Shown: positions 8,093-16,002 of the stretch, in pieces
Layout: the number at the start of each line of letters is the position of its first letter
How positions within the stretch are numbered: position 1 is the first letter of the stretch
Assembly: GCA_002433465.1 (NCBI GenBank)
Contig: DJIE01000266.1
Location: 1-20,172, forward strand
Reading direction: 5' to 3'
Length of the DNA stretch: 20,172 nucleotides
DNA from: Salinisphaera sp. UBA6602
GTDB lineage: Bacteria > Pseudomonadota > Gammaproteobacteria > Nevskiales > Salinisphaeraceae
Notes under the pieces: model-generated
Databases searched by the model: none
Told to the model about the DNA's origin: nothing
What the model saw: the letters and a program-made list of their open reading frames with translations, nothing else
Position numbers and translations under genes: made by a program

Positions 8093-9649
8093 CTATTCTG
8101 ACACGTTGCGGGCTTCGGGTTGTGTGCGATCGTTTTGTTCGGGCGCATACGAGTCGCGCACCGCTTCCAGACCATCGTTCAGCGAATCGCTGTTTTCCGT
8201 CCAGCCGCCGCCCAGGGCCTTGAACAAGTCGGCCGTGGCGGTAAAGCGATCACGGATGGCCTCGGCCAGATCCAGCTGTGCCGAATAGAGCTGGCGCTGG
8301 GCGTCCAGTACGTCGAAGAACGCGGTCCGGCCGACGTCGTAGCGAATCTGGGCGAGATCCACGGTTTCGCGATAGGCCTCGACCTGCCTTTGCACCGATT
8401 CCACGCGCTCGTCGGTGAGATTCACCGCAACCAGCGCATCGCGGACTTCCGAGAACGCCTGTCGCAACGTCTGGCGATAGGAAATCTCGGCCGCGTCCTT
8501 CTGGGCGATGGCGGTTTCATAGTTGGCTTGTCGCCGCCCGAAGTCGAGAATCGGTGCCGTGATGGTGCCGGCAATGCTCTGTGTTTCGGAATACGGCTCG
8601 AACAGGTCGTCCACGTCGATCGCTTCGGTGCCGATCATGGCGGTCAGGTCGAAGGTCGGGAAGAACTGCGCCTTGGCAACACCGATATTGGCGTTCGCAG
8701 CAATCAGCTGGGCTTCTGCGGCACGGATATCGGGTCTGCGCTCGACCAGCAGCGACGGGATCACCACCGGCAGGTCGTTGGGCAGATGCAGATCCTCGAA
8801 CGATCCGTCGCGAATCTCGGCGCCCGCGAGGATCTCGCGCGGCGAACGGCCGGTCAGGATCGCCAGCGCCGAGCGCAGTTCGCTGGCCTGCTGCTCGAGC
8901 GGGGGCAGCTGGGAACGCGCGGTTTCCAGCAGCGAGCGCGTCTGCAAAAGCGTGAGCTTGTCGATCGCGCCGTACTTGTAGCGCTGTTGATCGAGCTCAA
9001 GTCCGCGTTTGCGGGTGTTGATCGTTTCCCGAGTGACGCGAATCTGGCGCTCCACCGCGCGCAGCGACATGTAGTTGGTGACCACGTCGCTGACCACGCC
9101 CAGGCGAATCGAATCCTGCGTATAAGCCGACGACAGCAGCGCGGCGCGTGCCTGTTCGCTGGCACGACGCAGCCCGCCGAACACGTCCAGCTCATAGCTG
9201 AGGGTGGCGGCCACCGAGAAGTAGTCGGATCGACGTCCGGCGCTCTGGCTCGCCGCAGAACCACTGCCGCTGCCACTGCCAACACCGGAGCCCGAACCGG
9301 CCCCGCCCTGGCCAATATAACTACTCTTCTGGCGGGCAGCCTGCGCCTGCGCGGAAATGGTCGGATACAGATCGGCGTTGGTCAGGCCGAGCTGGGCACG
9401 GGCTTCGCGAAAACGCGCGGCCTGCAGGGCCACATCCAGATTGTCGTCCAGCGCTTCGTCGATCAGTTCGTTGAGCACGGGATCGCGATAGCGCGTCCAC
9501 CAGTAGGCCAACGCATCCTGCTGGCTCTTGCTAAGCAGCGTCGAGTCAAAAGCCGAATCCGGCAGATCGAGCTCCGGGCGCTGGTAATCCGGGCCGAGCG
9601 TACAGGCCGACAGGCCTGCCACGACGAGTAGCAGCAGGGCCTTACGCAT
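8093..9649 (-). CDS. RND efflux outer-membrane factor lipoprotein (OprM/NodT family)
   Basis: The product has 518 residues with a lipoprotein signal peptide and lipobox LSAC (Cys16), then 'TLGPDYQRPELDLP', the classic OprM/NodT/CusC beginning. The two TolC-type repeats are visible: 'NLDVALQAARFREARAQLGLTNADLYPTI' in the first half, and 'RPDIRAAEAQLIAANANIGVAKAQFFPTF' with 'APILDFGRRQANYETA' in the second. It should form the trimeric outer-membrane exit duct for the pump encoded upstream. I chose the ATG at 9647-9649 because GAAGG lies 8-9 nt ahead and the start overlaps the pump stop (ATGCGTAA), a coupling arrangement; the ATGs 12-21 nt further up lack a ribosome site. A Gly/Ser-rich insert occupies residues 115-136, in what should be the first surface loop. 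Confidence 0.94.
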   Translation of the reverse strand: MRKALLLLVVAGLSACTLGPDYQRPELDLPDSAFDSTLLSKSQQDALAYWWTRYRDPVLNELIDEALDDNLDVALQAARFREARAQLGLTNADLYPTISAQAQAARQKSSYIGQGGAGSGSGVGSGSGSGSAASQSAGRRSDYFSVAATLSYELDVFGGLRRASEQARAALLSSAYTQDSIRLGVVSDVVTNYMSLRAVERQIRVTRETINTRKRGLELDQQRYKYGAIDKLTLLQTRSLLETARSQLPPLEQQASELRSALAILTGRSPREILAGAEIRDGSFEDLHLPNDLPVVIPSLLVERRPDIRAAEAQLIAANANIGVAKAQFFPTFDLTAMIGTEAIDVDDLFEPYSETQSIAGTITAPILDFGRRQANYETAIAQKDAAEISYRQTLRQAFSEVRDALVAVNLTDERVESVQRQVEAYRETVDLAQIRYDVGRTAFFDVLDAQRQLYSAQLDLAEAIRDRFTATADLFKALGGGWTENSDSLNDGLEAVRDSYAPEQNDRTQPEARNVSE

Positions 9650-12600
9650 TGGGTTTGCCTTCATCATCATGTTTTCTATTGAACAAGCGTCCGACCCGTT
9701 CCGAGCCGCGCTCGACCAGATCGTAGAACATCGGCACGAACAGGATCGCGAAGAACGTGGCTGCGAGCATGCCGCCGATCACCGCGGTGCCGATGGCGTT
9801 ACGGCTGTTGGCCGAGGCACCGCTGGCCAGGGCCAGCGGCACGCAGCCAAGAATGAAGGCCAGCGACGTCATCACGATCGGGCGAAAACGCAGCTTGGCT
9901 GCCTCGTAAGCCGCCGCTGCCGGCGACTTGCCCTCTTCTCGCGAGATAACCGCGAACTCCACGATCAGAATCGCATTCTTGGCCGACAGGCCGATTAGCA
10001 CCAGCAGGCCCACGGAGAAGTAGAGGTTGTTGTCGATACCGCGCAGCCATACGGCCACGAAGGCGCCCAGTGCCGCGAACGGCACCGCGGTAATCACCGC
10101 CAGCGGCAGCGTCCATTTCTCGTACTGGGCCGCCAGGATCAGAAACACCATGAGCATGCCGAACAGCACCGCGATACCGCCCGAACCGGCGGCCGTTTCT
10201 TCCTGATAGGCGGTGCCGGTGAAACTCAGCTGGTAATCGCTGCTGCCGAGCACGTCGGACACCACCTGCTGGATCGCCGCGTTGGCCTGACCGGAGCTGT
10301 AGCCGGTCGCTGGCGAGCCCATGATCTTGGCCGCCGGGAAGATATTGAAACGTTCCACCACGTCAGCCGCCAGCCGACGCTCGTAGCTAACCAGTGAGCT
10401 CACCGGAATCATGTCGCCGGTGGTATCGGAGCGCACGAATACGTCGGCCAGATCTTCCGGCTTTTCCCGGTACGGCGCATCGGACTGGATGTTGACCTGC
10501 CAGCTGCGGCCCAAATAGGTGAACTGGTTGACGTAAAGCGAACCGAAGGTGGCCTGAAGCGTGGCAAACAGATCGTTGATCGGCACGCCCAGCGTTTTGG
10601 CCTTTTCGCGATCCACGTCCAGACGGTAGCGCGGCACGTTGGTGGTGAGCGTGGTGCGAACCTGCGACAGCTCCGGCCGTTTATTGGCTTCGGCCACCAC
10701 TTTGCCGGCCGCTTCACGGATGTCGTTGAAGCTGGCGCCAGAGCGGCTTTGCAGATAGCCCTCGAAACCGCCGGTCGTCGACAACCCGATGATCGGCGGC
10801 GGATTGAAGGCAATGATCTGCGCATCGGGCATCTGTGCGCCAAGTCCGAACGTCTGCCCCACCAGTGAAAACGAGTCCTGTCCTTCGCCGCCGCGTTCGC
10901 CCCAGTCCTTGAGCGTCAAGAACGCGATACCCGCATAGGTACGCCGGGCGCTGGCCAGGAAGTCGTAGCCGGCAACACCGACGATATCCTCGACCGCCGG
11001 CATGGATTTCAGGCTTTTTTCGATCAGTTCGTCGCGAACGTCTTCGGTGCGTTGCAACGACGCCGCCGGTGGCAGGGTATAGGTTGCGAAGATATAGCCC
11101 TGGTCTTCCTGGGGTAGCAGGCCGCCCGGTACCTGGGTGGACAAGAACCAGGTCGCAAACAATACGCCCACGAACAGCACCAGGCCCAGAATGAAGCGGC
11201 GCAACAGAAGGTCGACGCCCCACAGGTAGGCGCCGGTGGCCTTGTTGAACATCGCATTGAACTTGCGGAAGAACCAGTTCGGTGCCTTCTTGCGCGGCTT
11301 GAGAAAGACCGCACACAGCGCCGGAGTCAGCGTAAGCGCAACCAGGCCGGAAATGCCCACCGAAACGGCGATGGTGATCGCGAACTGTCGATACATCTGG
11401 CCGGACAAGCCACCCAGAAAGCCGACCGGCACGAATACCGCCGCCAGCACCAGCACAACGGCAATCACGGGCCCGCTGACCTCTTCCATTGCCTTGAGCG
11501 CGGCCTCCTTGGGCGACTTGCCCTCCTCTTCCATGATGCGTTCGACGTTTTCGATCACGATGATCGCGTCGTCCACCACGATGCCGATCGCCAGAATCAG
11601 ACCAAACAGGGTCAACAGGTTGATTGAAAACCCAAGCGCATACATGCCCGCGAAGGTACCGATCACCGATACCGGAATGGCGAGCAGCGGGATCAGCGTG
11701 GCGCGTACGTTCTGCAGGAACAAGAACACCACCAGCACGACCAGGATGATGGCCTCGATGAACGTGTGCTCCACGTCCTTGATGGAGGCATCGACGAACT
11801 GGGTGGTATCGAAGGGGATCTCGTATTCCATGCCGTTGGGCAGATCCTTGCCCAACTCTTTCATCCGCGAGCGGATACGCTCGACCGTGGCCAGCGAGTT
11901 GGCGCCCGGCGCGAGGTAGACCGCGAACGGTACCGCCGGATTGCCCGAGAACGAGCCGCTGGTGCTATAGCTCTGTGCGCCCAGTTCGATACGCGAGACG
12001 TCGCCCAGGCGCAGCACCTGGCCGTTGTCCTCGGTACGCAGGATGATGTTCTTGAACTGCTCGGCGCTGGAGAAACGGCCCTCGGTACTCGCGGTATAGG
12101 TGAAGGCGATTTCGTTGTCGTTGGGCATGGCGCCGAAGCTGCCCGCCGCGAACTGCGAGTTCTGCTCCTGAAGGGCCGCCTGCACGTCCGCCGGGGTCAG
12201 CTGGTAGCGTGCCATCTTGTTCGGGTCGAGCCAGACCCGCATCGAATAGTCCTGGGTACCGAACAGTCGTGCGTCGCCCACGCCCTCGATACGCTTGAGC
12301 GCGTCGATCACGTTTACCAGGGCATAGTTGCTGATGTACGTCGTATCGAACGTCTGATCCGGCGAGAACAGCGTGAGCACCGTCAGGATGTTGCTCGAGC
12401 GTTTGTCGACCTGGACGCCGGTGTTGCGTACGGTCTGCGGCAGCTGCGATAGCGCTGCCTGTACCCGGTTGTTGACGTTGATCGTGTTCTGGTCGGGATC
12501 GGTACCGATCGCAAACGACACGGATATCTGCAGGGTGCCCGCATCCGACGCCGTCGACGTCATGTAGAGCATGTCCTGAACGCCGTTGATCTGCTGCTCG

Positions 12601-12797
12601 AGCGGCGCGGCCACCGTCTCGGCGATATCCTCGGCGCTGGCGCCCGGGTAGGTGGCCTGGACCACGACTTCCGGCGGCACGACGTCCGGATACTGCGCGA
12701 TCGGCAGCCCGCGCATGGCCATCAGGCCGGCGAGCGTGATCACGATCGACAGAACGGTGGCGAATACCGGCCGCTCGATGAAAAAGCGAGAAATCAT
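9642..12797 (-). CDS. RND multidrug efflux pump, inner-membrane subunit (AcrB/MexB, HAE-1 family)
   Basis: The product has 1051 residues, the usual length for AcrB-type pumps. It starts 'MISRFFIERPVFATVLSIVI' and includes 'PGASAEDIAETVAAPLEQQI'. The proton-relay residues are present: Asp409-Asp410 in 'GIVVDDAIIVIENVER', Lys940 in 'LIGLSAKNAILIVEFA' and Arg972 in 'FRPIVMTSLAF'. Two large periplasmic loops lie between the first and second and the seventh and eighth membrane segments, with the porter motif 'NPPPIIGLSTTGGFEGYLQ' (665-683). As an asymmetric trimer it would take amphiphilic drugs, solvents or bile-like compounds from the inner membrane/periplasm and pass them to the adaptor and outer-membrane duct. 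It starts 2 nt after the adaptor stop and overlaps the next gene by 8 nt. Substrate range cannot be read from the sequence. Confidence 0.97.
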   Translation of the reverse strand: MISRFFIERPVFATVLSIVITLAGLMAMRGLPIAQYPDVVPPEVVVQATYPGASAEDIAETVAAPLEQQINGVQDMLYMTSTASDAGTLQISVSFAIGTDPDQNTINVNNRVQAALSQLPQTVRNTGVQVDKRSSNILTVLTLFSPDQTFDTTYISNYALVNVIDALKRIEGVGDARLFGTQDYSMRVWLDPNKMARYQLTPADVQAALQEQNSQFAAGSFGAMPNDNEIAFTYTASTEGRFSSAEQFKNIILRTEDNGQVLRLGDVSRIELGAQSYSTSGSFSGNPAVPFAVYLAPGANSLATVERIRSRMKELGKDLPNGMEYEIPFDTTQFVDASIKDVEHTFIEAIILVVLVVFLFLQNVRATLIPLLAIPVSVIGTFAGMYALGFSINLLTLFGLILAIGIVVDDAIIVIENVERIMEEEGKSPKEAALKAMEEVSGPVIAVVLVLAAVFVPVGFLGGLSGQMYRQFAITIAVSVGISGLVALTLTPALCAVFLKPRKKAPNWFFRKFNAMFNKATGAYLWGVDLLLRRFILGLVLFVGVLFATWFLSTQVPGGLLPQEDQGYIFATYTLPPAASLQRTEDVRDELIEKSLKSMPAVEDIVGVAGYDFLASARRTYAGIAFLTLKDWGERGGEGQDSFSLVGQTFGLGAQMPDAQIIAFNPPPIIGLSTTGGFEGYLQSRSGASFNDIREAAGKVVAEANKRPELSQVRTTLTTNVPRYRLDVDREKAKTLGVPINDLFATLQATFGSLYVNQFTYLGRSWQVNIQSDAPYREKPEDLADVFVRSDTTGDMIPVSSLVSYERRLAADVVERFNIFPAAKIMGSPATGYSSGQANAAIQQVVSDVLGSSDYQLSFTGTAYQEETAAGSGGIAVLFGMLMVFLILAAQYEKWTLPLAVITAVPFAALGAFVAVWLRGIDNNLYFSVGLLVLIGLSAKNAILIVEFAVISREEGKSPAAAAYEAAKLRFRPIVMTSLAFILGCVPLALASGASANSRNAIGTAVIGGMLAATFFAILFVPMFYDLVERGSERVGRLFNRKHDDEGKPNA

Positions 12798-12799
12798 CT

Positions 12800-14239
12800 T
12801 CAGCTGCCCCGGCCGACGTTGGCGGCATAGGCATCATCGGTGCGATACGCCTGGCGCGCCCCCGACGAAGCACGCGGTTGATTCATGCCCTGGAGCGGTT
12901 CGCGCGGGCTCAGGCGCAGGTCCTGCGTGTCGATACCGACCACCGCGTTGTCGTTGTCGCCGTGGCGCACCTCGGCGGACTGGCCCACGGGCTGATCGTC
13001 ATCGTTCGACTGCGACTTCCCGGCGTCGTCCTTTGTACCCTGGCCCGGCGCATTCGCCGGCTCTTCCTGCTCGGATTTGACCTTGACCGCCGCACCCGGC
13101 TTGAGCTGGCCCAGCCCGGAGACGATGACCTTCTCGCCCCCTGACAGGCCCGACTCGACCAGGCGGCCGTTTTCCACATCCGGGCCGAGCTGAACCTTCA
13201 CGGCCTTGGCCTTGCCGTCGTCGCCCACCACAAACACCTGGGTCTGCTGCTCGCCGTCGGATACCGCCACGTTGGGTACCACAACCGCGTTATGACGCGT
13301 ATCCAGTCGGATGCGGGTGCGCACGTAGCGCCCCGGCATGAGCGCATTGTTGGCGTTTTCCACCACCGCCCGCAGCTGTACCGTGCCGGTTTCGGGGTTG
13401 ATGGTGCTCTGGGTGAAGTCCACCACGCCCTTGGCCGGAAATTCATCGCCGTTGGGCAGGATGATTGTGGCCTCGCGGGTCCGCTCGCTGGTGCGCTGCG
13501 CGCCCATGGCTGCCAATGCCTTGTTACGGGCGATGGCGTCGTCTTCGGGCAGGGCGAACAGTACCTGCACCGGATCGAGCTGGGTAATGGTGGTCAGCTG
13601 GGTGCCGCTGCTCACAAGCGCCCCCTCGTCGACGTCACGCAGGCTGGTAACGCCGGTCAACGGCGCTTCGACCCGGGTATAGCCGAGGTCGATCTGGGCC
13701 GCGTCGAGATTGGCCTGGGCCTGTTCGACCGAGGCCCGTGCCGTTTCCAGCTGCGACAGCGAATCGTCGCGCTCGGCTTCGCTGACCGCGTCGACTTCAT
13801 ACAGGCGACGCACGCGTGCCCAGTTACGCTGGGCCTGATTCAGCGAGGCCTTCGCGCTGGAAAGCTCGGCCTTGCGTTGGTTGACCACGGCCTGAAACGG
13901 TCTTGGATCGATCGTGAAGAGCATGTCCCCCTGCTCGACGATCTCGCCTTCGTTATAGAAGCGCTTTTCCAGAATGCCCTCGACGCGTGCACGCACTTCC
14001 ACGGTACGGCGACCGCGCACCCGGCCCGGATATTCAGACATGATATCCACGGTGTGCGGAATCACCGTCTTGACGTCCACGGAGACGGGCGGCTGCTGTT
14101 GCTGGCCTGCCTGCTGACCGCCGCCTTCGCCGTCACCGCCGCCACCACAGGCAGCGAGCACGCAGGCAAAAACGATTACACAAGAAAAACGCAGGCCAAT
14201 CGAAGCTCGGCGCGCGGGCGCAGACAGGGGGTAGCGCAT
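12800..14239 (-). CDS. RND efflux periplasmic adaptor (AcrA/MexA-type membrane fusion lipoprotein)
   Basis: The product has 479 residues from the ATG at 14237-14239. A lipoprotein signal (MRYPLSAPARRAS, hydrophobic core, LAAC with Cys31) is followed by a Gly/Gln-rich linker. Then come the barrel-sandwich/lipoyl halves ('VRARVEGILEKRFYNEGEIVEQGD' and 'YTRVEAPLTGVTSLRDVDEGALV'), a coiled-coil hairpin at about 113-185, a beta-barrel part and a membrane-proximal domain ending near residue 393. Residues 394-479 are an extra disordered tail (see findings). The adaptor bridges the pump and the outer-membrane duct. The frame is open to 14317, but a start there would lie upstream of the promoter and inside the operator; the lipoprotein signal and the -10 position both favour 14239. 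It is the first gene of the run and faces the repressor gene. Confidence 0.93.
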   Translation of the reverse strand: MRYPLSAPARRASIGLRFSCVIVFACVLAACGGGGDGEGGGQQAGQQQQPPVSVDVKTVIPHTVDIMSEYPGRVRGRRTVEVRARVEGILEKRFYNEGEIVEQGDMLFTIDPRPFQAVVNQRKAELSSAKASLNQAQRNWARVRRLYEVDAVSEAERDDSLSQLETARASVEQAQANLDAAQIDLGYTRVEAPLTGVTSLRDVDEGALVSSGTQLTTITQLDPVQVLFALPEDDAIARNKALAAMGAQRTSERTREATIILPNGDEFPAKGVVDFTQSTINPETGTVQLRAVVENANNALMPGRYVRTRIRLDTRHNAVVVPNVAVSDGEQQTQVFVVGDDGKAKAVKVQLGPDVENGRLVESGLSGGEKVIVSGLGQLKPGAAVKVKSEQEEPANAPGQGTKDDAGKSQSNDDDQPVGQSAEVRHGDNDNAVVGIDTQDLRLSPREPLQGMNQPRASSGARQAYRTDDAYAANVGRGS

Positions 14240-14286
14240 AGGGGTATTACCGAAGGGGCCGGAAGAGCTAGCTGAATATAGCATTA

Positions 14287-14317
14287 AGTATACATACATT
14301 CGCGTATGTATGTTCAA
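14287..14317 (-). promoter_or_regulatory. Predicted promoter of the efflux/MCE operon
   Basis: On the minus strand TTGAAC (14312-14317) resembles a -35 box and TATACT (14287-14292) a -10 box, with a rather long 19-bp spacer filled by the operator palindrome. The start of transcription would be near 14280, leaving a leader of about 40 nt before the adaptor ATG. The boxes are predicted from consensus only. Confidence 0.5.
14291..14314. promoter_or_regulatory. AcrR-like operator palindrome
   Basis: Perfect 8-bp arms ACATACAT (14292-14299) and ATGTATGT (14306-14313) flank a 6-bp core whose centre is CGCG. From memory, 20 of 24 positions agree with the AcrR-binding palindrome upstream of E. coli acrAB. 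It lies between the divergent repressor and adaptor genes and within the spacer of the predicted operon promoter, so a bound repressor should block it and probably autoregulate its own gene. Confidence 0.85.
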
Positions 14318-14328
14318 AACTTTTCGGG

Positions 14329-14334
14329 TATGAT
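14329..14334 (+). promoter_or_regulatory. Possible -10 box of the repressor gene
   Basis: TATGAT matches TATAAT at five of six positions and would place the start of transcription near 14341, about 25 nt before the repressor ATG. No good -35 box is visible; the region 17 bp upstream is the right half of the operator, consistent with autorepression. Weak prediction. Confidence 0.35.
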
Positions 14335-14365
14335 TTCCATATGATCACGCCGGGATGACGCCCCC

Positions 14366-15052
14366 ATGGCAAGACGGACCAAGGACGAATCGGCCCAGAC
14401 ACGAGAAACTATACTCGACGCGGCCGAAATCGAGATGCAGGCACGCGGCGTGTCTCAGACCTCGTTGAACCGCATCGCCCAGCGCGCGCAGGTCACCCGC
14501 GGGGCGATCTACTGGCATTTTGCCGACAAACGGGCCCTGCTCGAGGCGATGGTCGCGCGCACACATCTTCCGCTACGGGATCTGCGCGAGTGCCTGAGCC
14601 AGCATATCCCGGGCAACGAGCCGTTATGGCTTCTGCGCGAGGTCATGCGTCATGGCCTGGAACGGTTGGGCAACGACCCGCGCCACCGGCGAGTCTGTCA
14701 TATCGTCATGCACCGCTGCGAGGTCACGGACGAAGGCCATCCGGCCGATGCGCTCATGCGGGCAATGTTCGAGGACGCCCGCGAGGTCATTCTGTCGCTA
14801 TGCAGCGAAATCGATCAGCTCGACCTGCTGCATCCGCCGCTGTCCGCACGCGACGCCAGCGATATGGTGATGGCATTCGTAGCCGGCCATTACGAGTGCG
14901 TGCTGCGCCACCCCGAAACCCATAGGGCCGATCGCGACTGGGCCCCCCTGGTCGACGCGGCGCTGCGTGGCCTTATTACGGAGGCCGCAGCGCGAAGGCT
15001 GGCCCGGGAGCCGGCGGCCAAGCCCCGGGAACTCGAACCCGCCGATCACTGA
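14366..15052 (+). CDS. AcrR/TetR-family transcriptional repressor of the efflux operon
   Basis: The product has 228 residues. The N-terminus (MARRTKDESAQTRETILDAA) and the helix-turn-helix region at about 33-52 ('TSLNRIAQRAQVTRGAIYWHF', then 'ADKRALLEAM') match the AcrR/TtgR branch of TetR repressors that control AcrAB-type pumps. The C-terminal part, about 60-210, is the ligand-binding and dimer domain, with 'RRVCHIVMHRCEVTDE' resembling AcrR-type efflux regulators. The gene is divergent from the adaptor gene with 126 bp between, holding an AcrR-like operator. The expected role is repression of the efflux/MCE run and of itself, released by a pump substrate. The ribosome site before the ATG is weak (GGGA about 10 nt upstream). 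The stop overlaps that of the convergent next gene by 7 nt. Confidence 0.94.
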   Translation: MARRTKDESAQTRETILDAAEIEMQARGVSQTSLNRIAQRAQVTRGAIYWHFADKRALLEAMVARTHLPLRDLRECLSQHIPGNEPLWLLREVMRHGLERLGNDPRHRRVCHIVMHRCEVTDEGHPADALMRAMFEDAREVILSLCSEIDQLDLLHPPLSARDASDMVMAFVAGHYECVLRHPETHRADRDWAPLVDAALRGLITEAAARRLAREPAAKPRELEPADH

Positions 15053-15912
15053 GCCGATTGTTCGGCGCGTTCGCGGTGTTCAGTGTCGGCGTTCTCGCGC
15101 GCCCGGGCGCGCTGGTCCGGATAGGCCATTGGCGGGCGCGGCACGACCAGAATGCTGGGCCAGCGGCGTGGCACGCCGTAAACCGGCGCGATCTCGTTAT
15201 CGCGCACGACGAAATCGAACACCGGTTCGGCCTCGTTGATGTCGATATGCCGCTGCGGCCCGAGAAAACGTGGCCCCTTGGCCAACAGGAATAGATCCAC
15301 CACGGCCTTGAATCGGGCCAGATACTCGCGGGCCTCGGCACGCAGCGGCTGACGCCGATCCTCCTGGGGCCGGATATAGGCCATCGCCTCGACGCCGTTG
15401 TAGCGGGCGATGAAAAGCGCGCGATAGACATGATATCGCTGCGACACGATCACGAAGCGATCGAGCCCGAACACCTGTTGCGCGCGCACGATCGAGTCCA
15501 GGGTACGAAACCCGGCAAAATCGAATGTCAGCGCAGAGTCCGGCACGCCCAGGCGACGCAAGGCCTGGTACATCTTGCGCGGCTCGTTATAGGTGCGATC
15601 GGGATTCGCGCCGGACAACAGCAGATGGCGTACCCGCCCCGCCGCGTACAGTTCGGCCGCAGCCATCATGCGATGGGTGAACAGCAGATTGCGGTTGCCG
15701 TGGCGGGTGAACGGGCTGGTACCCAGAACCACGCCCACGTCGTGCACGCTCAGCCGACCCATGTCCTCAACAATGAAGGCACGGGTGGCCGACACCACCC
15801 AGGCGTTGGCGGCGAGCACCAGCAACAACGCCGCCCCGATCGCGCTCAACGCAATCTTGACAATGCGGCGGCCGACACGGCCAAACGATGGCGATTCAGA
15901 TATGGCGGTCAT
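15046..15912 (-). CDS. SanA/ElyC-type DUF218 membrane protein
   Basis: The product has 288 residues from the ATG at 15910-15912; a GTG directly before it (15913-15915) is an equal alternative, and neither has a clear ribosome site. One membrane segment at about 17-43 is followed by a periplasmic DUF218 domain: 'DVGVVLGTSPF', 'NLLFTHRMMAAAELYAAGRVRHLLLSG', 'YNEP', 'DFAGFRTLDSIVRA', 'FVIVSQRYHVYRALFIAR'. E. coli SanA, about 239 residues, affects envelope permeability to vancomycin at high temperature; the molecular activity is unsettled. This protein has a C-terminal extension (about 220-288) that ends in a charged, Arg/Glu-rich tail. It is convergent with the repressor gene and lies 90 nt downstream of the VWA gene on the same strand. 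Confidence 0.88.
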   Translation of the reverse strand: MTAISESPSFGRVGRRIVKIALSAIGAALLLVLAANAWVVSATRAFIVEDMGRLSVHDVGVVLGTSPFTRHGNRNLLFTHRMMAAAELYAAGRVRHLLLSGANPDRTYNEPRKMYQALRRLGVPDSALTFDFAGFRTLDSIVRAQQVFGLDRFVIVSQRYHVYRALFIARYNGVEAMAYIRPQEDRRQPLRAEAREYLARFKAVVDLFLLAKGPRFLGPQRHIDINEAEPVFDFVVRDNEIAPVYGVPRRWPSILVVPRPPMAYPDQRARARENADTEHRERAEQSAQ

Positions 15913-15961
15913 CACGACGAAAGCAGCGCGCAGGCGCGGGCAAGGATAGCGCGAAAACGAC

Positions 15962-15989
15962 GTCGATAGCGCGACTTATCGACAGTCGC
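15962..15989. repeat. Two interleaved short inverted repeats upstream of the sanA-like gene
   Basis: GTCGATA (15962-15968) pairs with TATCGAC (15977-15983), and GCGACT (15971-15976) pairs with AGTCGC (15984-15989). The two stems interlock and cannot form together without impossible loops, so they are alternative hairpins. They lie in the 90-bp gap between the VWA stop and the sanA-like start. No T-tract follows. Function unknown; chance pairing is possible in GC-rich DNA. Confidence 0.3.
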
Positions 15990-16002
15990 CGAGCCGGCGG
16001 TT

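Noticed and set aside
8062..8175. Longer starts for the permease at 8148 or 8175
   Set aside because: They overlap the upstream gene by 56-83 nt and add sequence unlike any STAS or MlaE region. Not fully excluded, since the GTG at 8061 has a weak ribosome site.
8120..9631. 503-codon open frame on the plus strand under the outer-membrane factor gene
   Set aside because: Antisense shadow; the minus strand encodes an unmistakable OprM/NodT protein over the same bases.
13292..14275. 327-codon open frame on the plus strand opposite the adaptor gene
   Set aside because: It mirrors the adaptor gene, shows no domain or signal, and would end inside the control region.
14240..14317. Longer start for the adaptor at 14317
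   Set aside because: It would place the start inside the operator and before the -10 box, and push the lipoprotein signal to residue 57; the ATG at 14239 gives a normal signal peptide.
15962..15989. H-type pseudoknot from the interleaved repeats
   Set aside because: One connecting loop would have zero nucleotides across a 7-bp stem, which is sterically impossible; alternative hairpins are the only reasonable reading.
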